A program made the translations under genes and the position numbers. This document shows, in pieces, positions 54,121 through 64,000 of a stretch of 64,000 bases of DNA; positions within the stretch are counted from its first letter, which is position 1, and the number at the start of each line of letters is the position of its first letter. The notes under the pieces are model-generated. The model searched no databases, was not told the origin of the DNA, and was given only the letters and a program-made list of their open reading frames with translations. Origin of the DNA: Tabrizicola sp. TH137 (GTDB taxonomy: Bacteria > Pseudomonadota > Alphaproteobacteria > Rhodobacterales > Rhodobacteraceae); NCBI RefSeq assembly GCF_002855575.1, contig NZ_PKRQ01000009.1, positions 1 through 64,000 of the forward strand. The letters run 5' to 3'.

Positions 54121-54566
54121 AACCCCTCGCGCAGATGACTCCGCAGGAGCTTGCCGAAGCCTCGGCTCAGGCGCTGTGGAACGATGATTCGGCAAGCCAG
54201 CGGCTGGGGATGGTGATGGACCACCTGGCACCCGGCGAGGCCACGCTGTCGATGCAGGTGACCGAGGCCATGTCGAACGGCCACGGCACCTGCCACGGCG
54301 GCTATATCTTCACGCTGGCGGACAGCGCCTTTGCCTTTGCCTGCAACGGTTACAACCAGCGGACCGTCGGGCAGCAGGCCTCGATCACCTACCTCGCCCC
54401 TGCCCGCCTGGGCGACCGCCTGACCGCCGCCGCGCGCGAGGTGTCGCGGCAGGGCCGCTCGGGCGTCTATGACGTGCGCGTCACCAATCAGGACGGGGTG
54501 CATGTCGCCGAATTCCGCGGCCATTCGCGCACTGTCAAAGGCACCCATCTTCCGGTCGACGGCTGA
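54117..54566 (+). CDS. paaI: Phenylacetate-pathway thioesterase PaaI
   Basis: A 149-residue hotdog-fold thioesterase. HGTCHGGYIFTLADSAFAFA is the catalytic helix region with the conserved Asp. PaaI removes CoA from blocked ring-hydroxylated phenylacetyl-CoA side products and so frees CoA. It starts inside the paaG stop and is followed by paaK 30 nt later. Confidence 0.92.
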   Translation: MKPLAQMTPQELAEASAQALWNDDSASQRLGMVMDHLAPGEATLSMQVTEAMSNGHGTCHGGYIFTLADSAFAFACNGYNQRTVGQQASITYLAPARLGDRLTAAAREVSRQGRSGVYDVRVTNQDGVHVAEFRGHSRTVKGTHLPVDG

Positions 54567-54596
54567 CCGGGCTACGCAGTTCCAAGGGAGGACACC

Positions 54597-55907
54597 ATGG
54601 AAGACCTTACCCCCCGCAAGCAGGACCTTGACCCGATCGAGATCGCCTCGCGCGATGAAATCGAGGCGCTGCAGTTCCATCGCATGAAGCGGTCGCTGAA
54701 GCACGCCTACGAGAACTCGCCCTTTTACCGCAACCGGTTCATCGAGGCGGATGTCCACCCCGAAGATCTGAAGACCCTGAAGGACATCGCCAAGTTCCCC
54801 TTCACCTACAAGCAGGACCTGCGCGACACCTATCCCTTCGGCATGTTCGCCGTGCCGAGGAACAAGCTGGTGCGGGTGCATGGGTCGTCCGGGACCACGG
54901 GGAAGCCTACGGTGGTGGGCTATACGGCGAATGACATCGACGTCTGGGCGAACCTGATCGCCCGGTCAATCCGCGCGGCGGGCGGCCGTCCGGGCGACAT
55001 GCTGCACAACGCCTATGGCTATGGCCTGTTTACCGGCGGTCTTGGCGCGCATTACGGGGCGGAACGGCTGGGCTGCACGGTGGTGCCGATCTCGGGCGGG
55101 CAAACCGAACGCCAGGTGACGCTGATCACCGACTTCCAGCCGCAGATCATCATGGTGACGCCCAGCTACATGCTGTCGATCCTGGACGAGTTCCGCCGTC
55201 AGGGCCTGGACCCGCGCCAGTCCTCGCTGAAGGTCGGCATCTTCGGGGCGGAGCCCTGGACCAACGCCATGCGGCAGGAGATCGAGGAAGCCTTCGACAT
55301 GCACGCCGTCGACATCTACGGGCTGTCGGAAATCATGGGTCCCGGCGTCGCGCAGGAATGCGTCGAGACGAAGGATGGCCTGCACATCTGGGAAGACCAC
55401 TTCTACCCGGAAATCATCGACCCGGTGACGGGCGAGGTCCTGCCGGACGGCCAGATGGGCGAGCTTGTGTTCACCACGCTGACCAAGGAAGGCCTGCCGA
55501 TGGTGCGCTATCGCACCCGCGACCTGACGCGGCTGCTGCCGGGGACCGCGCGGTCGATGCGCCGGATCGAGAAGATCACCGGCCGCAGCGACGACATGAT
55601 CATCCTGCGCGGCGTGAACGTCTTCCCGACCCAGATCGAGGAGCAGATCCTGAAGTGCAAGGGCCTTGCCCCGCATTTCCAGATCGAGCTGGCGCGCGAA
55701 GGCCGGATGGACAACATGACCGTCCATGTCGAATGCGCCCTCGACCAAGTGGACGCCGATGCCCGCGCCAAGTCGGCCAAGGAGCTGGTGCATCACATCA
55801 AGGCCATCGTCGGCGTGTCGACGCGCATCAATGTGACCGATCCGAATGCAATTGCCCGTTCCGAAGGCAAGGCCAAGCGCGTCGTGGACAATCGACCCAA
55901 AGGCTGA
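54597..55907 (+). CDS. paaK: Phenylacetate-CoA ligase
   Basis: A 436-residue adenylating enzyme that forms phenylacetyl-CoA, the entry point of the pathway. P-loop VHGSSGTTGKPTVVGYT, then YGYGLFTGGLGAHYGAE, DIYGLSEIMGPGVAQEC and the hinge region TGRSDDMIILRGVNVFPTQI. ATG after GGGAGGACACC. Its stop lies within the PaaR operator that precedes paaR. Confidence 0.95.
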   Translation: MEDLTPRKQDLDPIEIASRDEIEALQFHRMKRSLKHAYENSPFYRNRFIEADVHPEDLKTLKDIAKFPFTYKQDLRDTYPFGMFAVPRNKLVRVHGSSGTTGKPTVVGYTANDIDVWANLIARSIRAAGGRPGDMLHNAYGYGLFTGGLGAHYGAERLGCTVVPISGGQTERQVTLITDFQPQIIMVTPSYMLSILDEFRRQGLDPRQSSLKVGIFGAEPWTNAMRQEIEEAFDMHAVDIYGLSEIMGPGVAQECVETKDGLHIWEDHFYPEIIDPVTGEVLPDGQMGELVFTTLTKEGLPMVRYRTRDLTRLLPGTARSMRRIEKITGRSDDMIILRGVNVFPTQIEEQILKCKGLAPHFQIELAREGRMDNMTVHVECALDQVDADARAKSAKELVHHIKAIVGVSTRINVTDPNAIARSEGKAKRVVDNRPKG

Positions 55908-55918
55908 CCGTCCGGTCA
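55905..55918. promoter_or_regulatory. PaaR operator before paaR
   Basis: TGACCGTCCGGTCA (within the 16-bp CTGACCGTCCGGTCAG) overlaps the paaK stop codon and lies 74 nt upstream of paaR. Same pattern as the site at 53254. Suggests autoregulation of paaR. Confidence 0.7.
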
Positions 55919-55944
55919 GTGACACAATCATGTGCTTGCTTTAG

Positions 55945-55967
55945 AAGGGGCAGCGATGCCCCTTTTT
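55945..55967 (+). terminator. Rho-independent terminator between paaK and paaR
   Basis: AAGGGGCA, loop GCGA, TGCCCCTT followed by TTT: stem of 8 bp plus T-run. It closes the paaGIK transcript. If the paaR promoter overlaps the operator at 55905, the paaR leader would also carry this hairpin, 26 nt before the ATG. Confidence 0.75.
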
Positions 55968-55992
55968 CATCGGCAGCGTCAGGAAGAACATC

Positions 55993-56592
55993 ATGGCTCG
56001 GACACGGGCAGCAGACTTCGAGGAAAAGCAGCGCGTCATTCTGGACCACGCGGCGCAGGTCTTTGCGGATCAGGGGATGGAGAAGGCCTCCATGTCCCAG
56101 ATCGCGACCGTGGCGCAGGTGTCGAAGGCGCTGCTGTACCACTACTACCCCAGCAAGGATGCGCTGATCTTCGCGATCATTATGACGCATCTGGACGGCC
56201 TCGACGCGGCGATCGAGGCTGCTGACGACCCCGCGCTGCCCCCGGAGGAGCGTCTGCGCAAGCTGGTCGGCGCGGTGCTGGAGAACTACCGGGGCGCGGA
56301 CAACCAGCACAAGGTCCAGCTCAACGCGACCTCGGCCCTGTCCGACGAGCAGAAGGCCGAAATCACGGGGGTCGAACGCCGCATCGTGCGCCGCTTTTCT
56401 ACCGTGCTGGATCAGGTGAACCCGGGGCTGAACACCAAGGAGCGGCCTTTGCTGATGCCCGTGACCATGTCGCTTTTCGGCATGATGAACTGGGTCTACA
56501 TGTGGTTTCGCGACGGCGGCCGCATCAGTCGCGAAGATTACGCCGACGTGGCGACGACGCTGATCCTGGAAGGGATCAAGGCCGTCCGTTAA
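55993..56592 (+). CDS. paaR: TetR-family repressor of the phenylacetate pathway
   Basis: A 199-residue TetR-type regulator. HTH MSQIATVAQVSKALLYHYYP near residues 35-54, then an all-helical ligand domain. TetR-type PaaR repressors of beta- and some alphaproteobacteria respond to phenylacetyl-CoA. Two palindromes TGACCG-N2-CGGTC nearby are its likely sites. Its end overlaps the convergent paaY end by 17 nt. Confidence 0.87.
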   Translation: MARTRAADFEEKQRVILDHAAQVFADQGMEKASMSQIATVAQVSKALLYHYYPSKDALIFAIIMTHLDGLDAAIEAADDPALPPEERLRKLVGAVLENYRGADNQHKVQLNATSALSDEQKAEITGVERRIVRRFSTVLDQVNPGLNTKERPLLMPVTMSLFGMMNWVYMWFRDGGRISREDYADVATTLILEGIKAVR

Positions 56593-57189
56593 GCCCCGCC
56601 AGCACCTTCGGGTCATAGGCCGGAGCTTCGGCGCGGCGGCGGTCGGGTTCCGGGGCGGTCAAGGGCGTGGCAGGACGCAGCTTCTGCGGGGCCTCCAGCG
56701 CGAGGCGCTGGTAGATCGCGGTGCCTTGCGATTTCCAGGCGATCTCGTCGTCGGACAATTCGCGCAGGACCTTCGCCGGGGACCCGACCGCCAGACTGCG
56801 AGGCGGGATCTGCGCGCCCGCCTTCACGAAGGCCAGCGCCGCGACGATGGAGCCGGCGCCCACCACCGCCTCGTCCATCACCACGGCGTTCATGCCGACC
56901 ATCGCGTTGCGCCCGATCCTGCAGCCGTGCAGGACCGCGCCGTGGCCGATGTGGCCGGCTTCCTCGATCACCACATCCTTGCCGGGAAAGGCATGGACCA
57001 CGCAGGTTTCCTGCAGGTTGCTGCCGGTTTCCATCACGATCCGCCCGAAGTCCCCGCGCAGGACGGCGCCGGGGCCGACATAGCAGGCCGGGCCGATCAG
57101 AACGTCTCCGATCACCACGGCCTCGGGGTGGACGAAGGCCGTGGGGTCGATCACCGGGACGATGCCGTCCCAGGAGTAGATGCGGCCCA

Positions 57190-57190
<1 letters not shown>
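56576..57190 (-). CDS. paaY: PaaY hexapeptide-repeat thioesterase
   Basis: A 204-residue left-handed beta-helix protein related to gamma carbonic anhydrases: repeats such as AVVIGDVLIGPACYVGPGAV, then RGDFGRI, QETCVVHAFPG and IGHGAVLHGC carrying the His metal ligands. PaaY is a thioesterase that hydrolyses 2-hydroxycycloheptatrienyl-CoA dead-end products. Overlaps the paaZ stop by 1 nt (TAATG), so in the same leftward operon. Confidence 0.9.
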
Positions 57191-59268
<2,078 letters not shown>

Positions 59269-59311
59269 GGGCATATTCCTTGGTCTAGGCGGGGGCCAGG
59301 CCCCCGGCAGG

Positions 59312-60067
59312 TCAGTTCAGGCCGATGGGCCCAAGGGTTTCGGCGACCAGCGCATCCCAGCGGGCGTGCAGGGTCTCGTTGGGGGCGTGACGCAGGCCGA
59401 ACTTGGCCTGGGTGTCGTAGCGGGCCGAGTTCGCGATGCCGAAGGTCACGGCAACGCGCGGGCGCCAGTAGGCGACGGCGGCCCTGGCTTCCGCGCGGCC
59501 TTCCTCGGTCGCGACAAGCTGGTCCAGCCCCTCGATCCCCAGGGCGGCATGACGCGCCTCGCGCGGGGCGATCTCGCGGAAGACCTCGGCCAGCGGAGCG
59601 TAGGAGACGCGGGTGAGTTCCGTCATCTGCACGCCGGTGGCGAGGCCCATCAGGACGTTCATCACCACGGCATCGGCCCAGCCGGTGATCGGGTAGTGGA
59701 ACACGGAAAGCCGCATGTCGCCCCCGGTGCGGGTCGAGCCGAAATCGGCATCGCGGGGCAGGCGCGCGGCCCAGTCGTGCTGGCGCTGGTAGCGCGCGGT
59801 GTCGGTGCCGAAATCGGCCATCACGTTCAGCACCCGCTCGGCATGGTCGGCCTTTTCCAGCGTGATCCGGCTGGCGGCGATCCGCTCCTTGATGCCGGGG
59901 GAAAAGTTGATCGACCCGGCGAAGCCTGCCGAGGCCGCCAACTCGCTGTCCACGAAGGACGACATCAGCCGCATCAGCTCGCCCCGATAGCGCGCGGGGA
60001 CGTTGCCGGGTGAGGTCAGGACGCCGCCTTGCGCCAGATAGTCCTCGATGTTCATCGTCTCGGTCAT
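59312..60067 (-). CDS. Additional PaaA/PaaC-family ferritin-like protein
   Basis: A 251-residue helical protein resembling the phenylacetate catabolic PaaA/PaaC family: RMTELTRVSYAPL-like helices and EIAPREARHAALGIEGL with an ExxRH-type carboxylate/His pair. It is neither PaaA nor PaaC, both of which are present separately, and sits between paaE and paaZ. It could be a structural partner of the epoxidase or a separate oxygenase. ATG at 60067 (MTETMNIEDY) is chosen; 60082 overlaps the paaE stop region. Confidence 0.7.
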   Translation of the reverse strand: MTETMNIEDYLAQGGVLTSPGNVPARYRGELMRLMSSFVDSELAASAGFAGSINFSPGIKERIAASRITLEKADHAERVLNVMADFGTDTARYQRQHDWAARLPRDADFGSTRTGGDMRLSVFHYPITGWADAVVMNVLMGLATGVQMTELTRVSYAPLAEVFREIAPREARHAALGIEGLDQLVATEEGRAEARAAVAYWRPRVAVTFGIANSARYDTQAKFGLRHAPNETLHARWDALVAETLGPIGLN

Positions 60068-60074
60068 GCTGCCC

Positions 60075-61151
60075 TCACTCATCGTATGTCACCACGACCT
60101 TGTCGGTCACCGGGAAGCTTTGGCAGGACAGGACGTAACCGGCCCGGACCTCGTAATCCTCAAGCGCGTGGTTGGTGTGCATCTCGACCTCGCCCTCGAT
60201 CACCTTGCAGCGGCAGGTCGAGCAGACCCCGGCCTTGCAGGAATAGGGTGCGTCCAGCGCGTTCTCGATGGCGGCGTCCAGGATGCTTTGGCCCTGGCGC
60301 GGCATGGCGAAGGTGCGGGTGGTCCCGTCCAGCGTCACCGTGGCAGAGGTGGAGTTGCCAGCGTTCAGCTCGGCTTTCGAGACGGGTTTGGCCTTGGCGC
60401 GGCCCGGCTGACCGCTGGCGAAGAGTTCGAACTTGATCTGGGCGTCGGTCAGGCCGTGGTCGCGCAAGGAGGCGGCGATGGCCAGCATCATCGGCTCTGG
60501 CCCGCAGATGAAGGCGGTATCCACCGACTTCGGGTCGATCCAGCCGGTGAAAAGGGCTTTCATCTTGTCGGCATCGACGCGGCCAGTGAACAGGTCGATC
60601 TCCTGCGCTTCGGTTTCCAGCACATGGATCACCGAGAAGCGGCCGAGATAGGTGTTCTTCAGGTCCTCAAGATCCTCGCGGAACATGATCGTGCCCACCG
60701 CCCGGTTGGCATAGACCAGCGTGAAGCGCGAGTGCGGCTCGTCCGCCAGCACGGTCTTGATGATCGACAGGACCGGGGTGATGCCCGAACCGCCCGCGAA
60801 GCCCAGGTAGTGCTTTTCGGCCGCGGGATCGACGGGGGTGAAGAACTTGCCCATCGGAGGCATGGCCTCGATCTCGTCGCCGGGGGCGAGGTTCTCGTTC
60901 GCCCAGGTGCTGAATGCACCGCCATCGACGCGCTTGATGCCGACCTGCAGCACGCCCTCGTGCTTGCCCGCACAGATCGAATAGGACCGGCGCAGTTCCT
61001 CGCCGTCGAAGGCGCGGCGGAAGGTCAGGTATTGACCTTGCGTGAAGTCGAACAGCGCGCGGTCCTCGTCGCGCGGGGCCAGGGTCACAACCACGGCGTC
61101 GCGGGTTTCGCGGCGCACTTCGGTGACCTTCAGCGGATGAAAGCGAGACAT
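60075..61151 (-). CDS. paaE: Phenylacetyl-CoA epoxidase reductase PaaE
   Basis: A 358-residue reductase that passes electrons from NADPH to the PaaABC epoxidase. FAD domain with LRRSYSICAGK, NAD domain with GFAGGSGITPVLSII and FICGPEPMM, then plant-type 2Fe-2S ferredoxin: CKAGVCSTCRCK plus CQSFP. The start at 61151 (MSRFHPLK) is placed after GGAGGAC; the ATG at 61154 is nearly equal. Confidence 0.94.
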   Translation of the reverse strand: MSRFHPLKVTEVRRETRDAVVVTLAPRDEDRALFDFTQGQYLTFRRAFDGEELRRSYSICAGKHEGVLQVGIKRVDGGAFSTWANENLAPGDEIEAMPPMGKFFTPVDPAAEKHYLGFAGGSGITPVLSIIKTVLADEPHSRFTLVYANRAVGTIMFREDLEDLKNTYLGRFSVIHVLETEAQEIDLFTGRVDADKMKALFTGWIDPKSVDTAFICGPEPMMLAIAASLRDHGLTDAQIKFELFASGQPGRAKAKPVSKAELNAGNSTSATVTLDGTTRTFAMPRQGQSILDAAIENALDAPYSCKAGVCSTCRCKVIEGEVEMHTNHALEDYEVRAGYVLSCQSFPVTDKVVVTYDE

Positions 61152-61188
61152 CATGTCCTCCCGGAGTGTCTGAGCATCGGGTGCATCC

Positions 61189-61713
61189 TCAGATGCATTT
61201 GAAATAGTCGAAGGGTTCCAGGCAGTCGGTGCAGCGGTAACTGGCCTTGCAGGGGGTCGAGCCGAACTGGCTGACCTTCTCGGTCCTGGTCGAGCCACAG
61301 CGCGGGCAGGCGATCACCAGGTTGGAGGTGCCCGCCAGCCGGGCGATCCGCCCCGCAAGGCGGCCATCGGCGGCGGTGCCGTCCACCGGCGGCGCGATGC
61401 CGTAGGCGCGCAGCTTCTCGCGCCCCTCGGCGGTGATCCAGTCGGTGGTCCAGGGGGGCGACAGCTGGCGTTCCAGCCGCAGCTTCTGGATCCCCTTGGC
61501 GCGAAGTGCTGCCTCGATGTCCAGGTTGATCACGCTGGTCGCGGGGCAGCCCGAATAGGTGGGCGTGACCGTGACAACCAGCGTGTCGTCCTGCCATTCC
61601 ACGTCCCGGATGATGCCCAGATCGGTCAGGCTGATCACCGGGATTTCCGGGTCCGGCACCTGGGCCAGCCAGTCCCGCACCATCTGGATATCGGGAAGCA
61701 CCGCGCTGCTCAT
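61189..61713 (-). CDS. paaD: PaaD Fe-S/assembly protein of the epoxidase
   Basis: A 174-residue protein with an N-terminal MIP18/DUF59 domain (VPDPEIPVISLTDLGIIRDV, YSGCPATSVI) and a C-terminal zinc ribbon (CPRCGS, then CTDCLEPFDYFKCI). PaaD is required for active epoxidase, probably for metal or Fe-S maturation. 4 nt from paaC, in the usual order. Confidence 0.92.
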   Translation of the reverse strand: MSSAVLPDIQMVRDWLAQVPDPEIPVISLTDLGIIRDVEWQDDTLVVTVTPTYSGCPATSVINLDIEAALRAKGIQKLRLERQLSPPWTTDWITAEGREKLRAYGIAPPVDGTAADGRLAGRIARLAGTSNLVIACPRCGSTRTEKVSQFGSTPCKASYRCTDCLEPFDYFKCI

Positions 61714-61717
61714 CGCC

Positions 61718-62560
61718 TTACCAGGTGCCGCCCGGATAGGCGCGCTGGAGGAACTGCATGTCCGCCAGGATGAAGCCTAGCGCCTCGGTGTGACGACCCT
61801 GCTTGCCGCCCTTGTGCTGGAAGGTGCCTTCCGGCTTGACCAGCGTCGCCTCGGCCAGAACTTCGGCCACCGTGCGGTCCCAGGCGGCTTTCAGGCTTTC
61901 CGGCGCGGGAGCGATCCCGGCCTCAACCATCGCCTGATCCACCGCGTCGCCCAGGAACAGCTCTCCCGTATAGGGCCACAGCAGGTTCAGCGCCTTCTGC
62001 ATCCGGGCGCGGCTTTCCTCGGTCCCGTCGCCCAGACGGATCACCAGATCGGCCGAGCGTTCCAGGTGGTAGGCCACTTCCTTCGCCGCCTTGGCCGCAA
62101 TTTCGGCCACGCGCTTGTCCGAGGACGCTTGCAGCGCGCGCAGCATCTCCATGTGCCAGGCGTCGAAAAGGAACTGGCGCATCAGCGTCTGGCCGAAGTC
62201 GCCGTTGGGACGCTCGACCAGCAGCACGTTGCGGAACTGCGCCGCGTCGCGCAGGTAAGCAAGGTTGTCGGCCGTCCGGCCCTTGCCCTCGACCTCGCCA
62301 GCCAGGCCCAGCCACAGCTGCGTCTGCCCGATCAGGTCCAGCGCGGTGTTGGCCAGCGCGATGTCTTCCTCGAGCACGGGGGAATGCCCGCACCATTCGG
62401 ACACGCGATGCCCCAGCACCAGGCAGTTGTCGCCCATCCGGCACAGCCAGTCGACGAAGGCATCCGAAGGCGCCGCGCCCTTGGCGGCCATCGTGCGGAT
62501 TCCGGGCGCACGCGCCAAGTCCGCATCGGCGGTCATCACATCGGTGAGCGACGGCATCAC
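61718..62560 (-). CDS. paaC: Phenylacetyl-CoA epoxidase structural subunit PaaC
   Basis: A 280-residue ferritin-like helical protein that pairs with PaaA to form the epoxidase core but lacks the iron. LGHRVSEWCGHSPVLEEDIA, NTALDLIGQ, RDAAQFRNVLLVERPNGDF, WPYTGELFLGD are typical. Overlaps the paaB stop by 4 nt. Confidence 0.93.
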   Translation of the reverse strand: MMPSLTDVMTADADLARAPGIRTMAAKGAAPSDAFVDWLCRMGDNCLVLGHRVSEWCGHSPVLEEDIALANTALDLIGQTQLWLGLAGEVEGKGRTADNLAYLRDAAQFRNVLLVERPNGDFGQTLMRQFLFDAWHMEMLRALQASSDKRVAEIAAKAAKEVAYHLERSADLVIRLGDGTEESRARMQKALNLLWPYTGELFLGDAVDQAMVEAGIAPAPESLKAAWDRTVAEVLAEATLVKPEGTFQHKGGKQGRHTEALGFILADMQFLQRAYPGGTW

Positions 62561-62841
62561 ATATGCCCCACTTCAGCCGGGATGTCGAAGAAGGTCGGGT
62601 GACGGTAGACCTTCGAATTCGACGGCTCGAACAGCGGGCCTTTGTCCGAGGGCGCCGAGGCGGTGATTTCGTTCGACTTCACCACCCAGATCGACACGCC
62701 TTCATTGCGGCGGGTGTAGACGTCGCGGGCGTTGCAGATCGCCATTTCGGCGTCGGGGGCGTGCAGGCTGCCGACATGGCGGTGGTTCAGGCCGTGCTGG
62801 CCGCGGATGAAGACTTCCCACAGGGGCCATTCGCTGGACAT
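62557..62841 (-). CDS. paaB: Phenylacetyl-CoA epoxidase subunit PaaB
   Basis: A 94-residue protein with the family pattern WPLWEVFIRGQHGLNHRHVG and SLHAPDAEMAICNARDVYTR. PaaB bridges the PaaAC dimers. It follows paaA by 60 nt containing a GGCGGGC/GCCCGCC hairpin (62875-62895) that may tune subunit amounts. Confidence 0.94.
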   Translation of the reverse strand: MSSEWPLWEVFIRGQHGLNHRHVGSLHAPDAEMAICNARDVYTRRNEGVSIWVVKSNEITASAPSDKGPLFEPSNSKVYRHPTFFDIPAEVGHM

Positions 62842-62901
62842 CGGTATTCCTCCCGGTTCGGGTCAAGGGGTGGGGGCGGGCCTCGGCAGCCCGCCGGCAA
62901 A

Positions 62902-63903
62902 TCACTCGGCCGCGATGCGCGCGGCGGCGCGGCGGGCGTCCTGCTTTTTAGCGTGCGCCATCAGGCCGTCGCGGAACCAGGCGCCGTCTTCCCAGGCGGT
63001 GACGCGGGCTTCCATCCGCTCGGCGTTGCAGGGGCCGTTCCCGGCGATCACGTCGAAGAACTCGTCCCAATCGGGCTCGGAGAAGTCGTAGCCGCCCTTC
63101 TCCTCGTTCCACTTCAGGTTCGGGTCGGGGATCGTCAGGCCCAGGTATTCGGCCTGCGGCACGGTCTGGTCGACGAACTTCTGGCGCAGCTCGTCGTTGG
63201 TGTTGATCTTGATCTTCCACTGCATCGACTGCGCGGAATGAACCGAGTCCTTGTCCGACGGGCCGAACATCATCAGCGCCGGATACCAGAAACGGTTCAT
63301 CGCATCCTGCGCCATCGCCTTCTGCTCGGGCGTGCCTTGCAGGCACATCTTCAAGAGGATGTCGTAGCCCTGGCGCTGGTGGAACGACTCTTCCTTGCAG
63401 ATCCGGATCATCGCGCGGCTGTACGGACCGTACGAGGTCTTCTGCAGCTGCACCTGGTTCATGATCGCCGCACCATCGACCAGCCAGCCGACGGTGCCGA
63501 TATCAGCCCAGTTCAGCGTCGGATAGTTGAAGATCGAGGAATACTTCATCTTGCCGCTGTGCAACGCCGCCAGCAGCTCATCCCGGCTGACGCCCAGCGT
63601 CTCGGCGGCGGAATAGAGATAGAGGCCATGCCCCGCCTCGTCCTGCACCTTGGCCAGCAGGATTGCCTTCCGCTCCAGCGTGGGGGCGCGGGTGATCCAG
63701 TTGCCCTCGGGCAGCTGGCCCACGATTTCACTGTGGGCGTGCTGGCCGATCTGGCGGATCAGGGTCTTGCGATAGCCTTCCGGCATCCACTCTTTCGGCT
63801 CGATCTTCTCGCCCCGGTCGATGCGGTCCTGGAAGGCGCGTTCCTGTTCGGACATTTCCTCGCGGGACTTGGCGCCTTCGGCCTTGACCATCTGTGCATA
63901 CAT
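62902..63903 (-). CDS. paaA: Phenylacetyl-CoA epoxidase catalytic subunit PaaA
   Basis: A 333-residue di-iron oxygenase that makes the ring 1,2-epoxide of phenylacetyl-CoA. Carboxylate/His motifs [17 protein letters not shown] and [17 protein letters not shown] supply the iron ligands. ATG follows GGGAGGAACGACCC. Full length (about 310-330 in the family). First of paaABCDE. Confidence 0.95.
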   Translation of the reverse strand: MYAQMVKAEGAKSREEMSEQERAFQDRIDRGEKIEPKEWMPEGYRKTLIRQIGQHAHSEIVGQLPEGNWITRAPTLERKAILLAKVQDEAGHGLYLYSAAETLGVSRDELLAALHSGKMKYSSIFNYPTLNWADIGTVGWLVDGAAIMNQVQLQKTSYGPYSRAMIRICKEESFHQRQGYDILLKMCLQGTPEQKAMAQDAMNRFWYPALMMFGPSDKDSVHSAQSMQWKIKINTNDELRQKFVDQTVPQAEYLGLTIPDPNLKWNEEKGGYDFSEPDWDEFFDVIAGNGPCNAERMEARVTAWEDGAWFRDGLMAHAKKQDARRAAARIAAE

Positions 63904-63917
63904 GGGTCGTTCCTCCC

Positions 63918-64000
63918 TCAGACTCGTTCAATGATGATGGCGATGCCCTGGCCGACGCCGATGCACATGGTGCACAGCGCGTAGCGGCCGCCGGTGCGGT
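63918..64000 (-). CDS. paaJ: Thiolase C-terminus, probable 3-oxoadipyl-CoA thiolase PaaJ (partial)
   Basis: The last about 27 codons at the window edge: [20 protein letters not shown], then IERV and stop. C-x-GxGQG is the C-terminal active-site motif of thiolases. The body of the gene lies outside the window. Position next to paaA suggests PaaJ, but another thiolase is possible. Confidence 0.8.
   Translation of the reverse strand, partial: RTGGRYALCTMCIGVGQGIAIIIERV

Noticed and set aside
53209-54231. Extension of the paaN frame by about 340 codons
   Set aside because: It runs antisense through paaG and across the PaaR operator; paaN length and start fit 53208.

Overview
The window looks like an alphaproteobacterial replicon, most likely from Rhodobacterales. 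This is judged from the GC-rich codon use, the composition of the VirB operon, the gene order around hmgA, the arrangement of the paa genes and an FnrL-type site. It is a mosaic of a decayed conjugation locus, insertion sequences, and several catabolic modules for amines and aromatic acids. No tRNA, rRNA or CRISPR array was seen.

Region 1 (1-10.5 kb): a VirB type IV secretion operon on the minus strand (unknown small gene, virB1, virB2, virB3, virB4, small lipoprotein, a VirB5-like protein with an embedded lytic transglycosylase, virB5, secreted hypothetical, virB6). It is broken. virB6 is joined out of frame to the end of virB10, which removes virB8 and virB9, and virB11 is cut off by the end of an IS21-like element at the window edge. 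Two unknown secreted proteins and a winged-helix protein follow on the plus strand.

Region 2 (10.5-29.1 kb): lower in GC by eye. An ABC ATPase relic is followed by an amidohydrolase. Next is an IS3-family element (with a 4-bp target duplication) that itself carries an IS110-family element. Then comes a catabolic cluster of unknown substrate: NTF2-like protein, two SDRs (one without a normal start codon), a polyamine-type ABC importer, a class III aminotransferase, and divergently an EthD protein, a flavin dehydrogenase, an aldehyde dehydrogenase and a LysR regulator. A decayed second aminotransferase ends the region.

Region 3 (29.1-40.2 kb): hydroxyphenylacetate/homogentisate catabolism. Two copies of a flavin hydroxylase plus small DUF2783-like partner (similar in layout to MhaAB) flank two MarR genes, maiA, hmgA, fahA, an unusual MBL-fold protein and a CoA transferase that activates acetoacetate. 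Four copies of a 14-bp operator (GTTGC-N4-GCAAC) sit in the two divergent promoters, with an FNR-type box in one of them.

Region 4 (40.2-64 kb): phenylethylamine to phenylacetate to central metabolism. feaR-like regulator, phenylacetaldehyde dehydrogenase and copper amine oxidase TynA feed the phenylacetyl-CoA pathway: paaK, paaABCDE epoxidase, paaG, paaZ, paaI, paaY, paaN, a 3'-truncated hydroxyacyl-CoA dehydrogenase/hydratase, a Liv-type importer, and the TetR regulator paaR. Operators of the form TGACCG-N2-CGGTCA lie at paaN/paaG and before paaR, and a weaker copy lies before the feaR-like gene. The window ends inside a thiolase gene that is probably paaJ.
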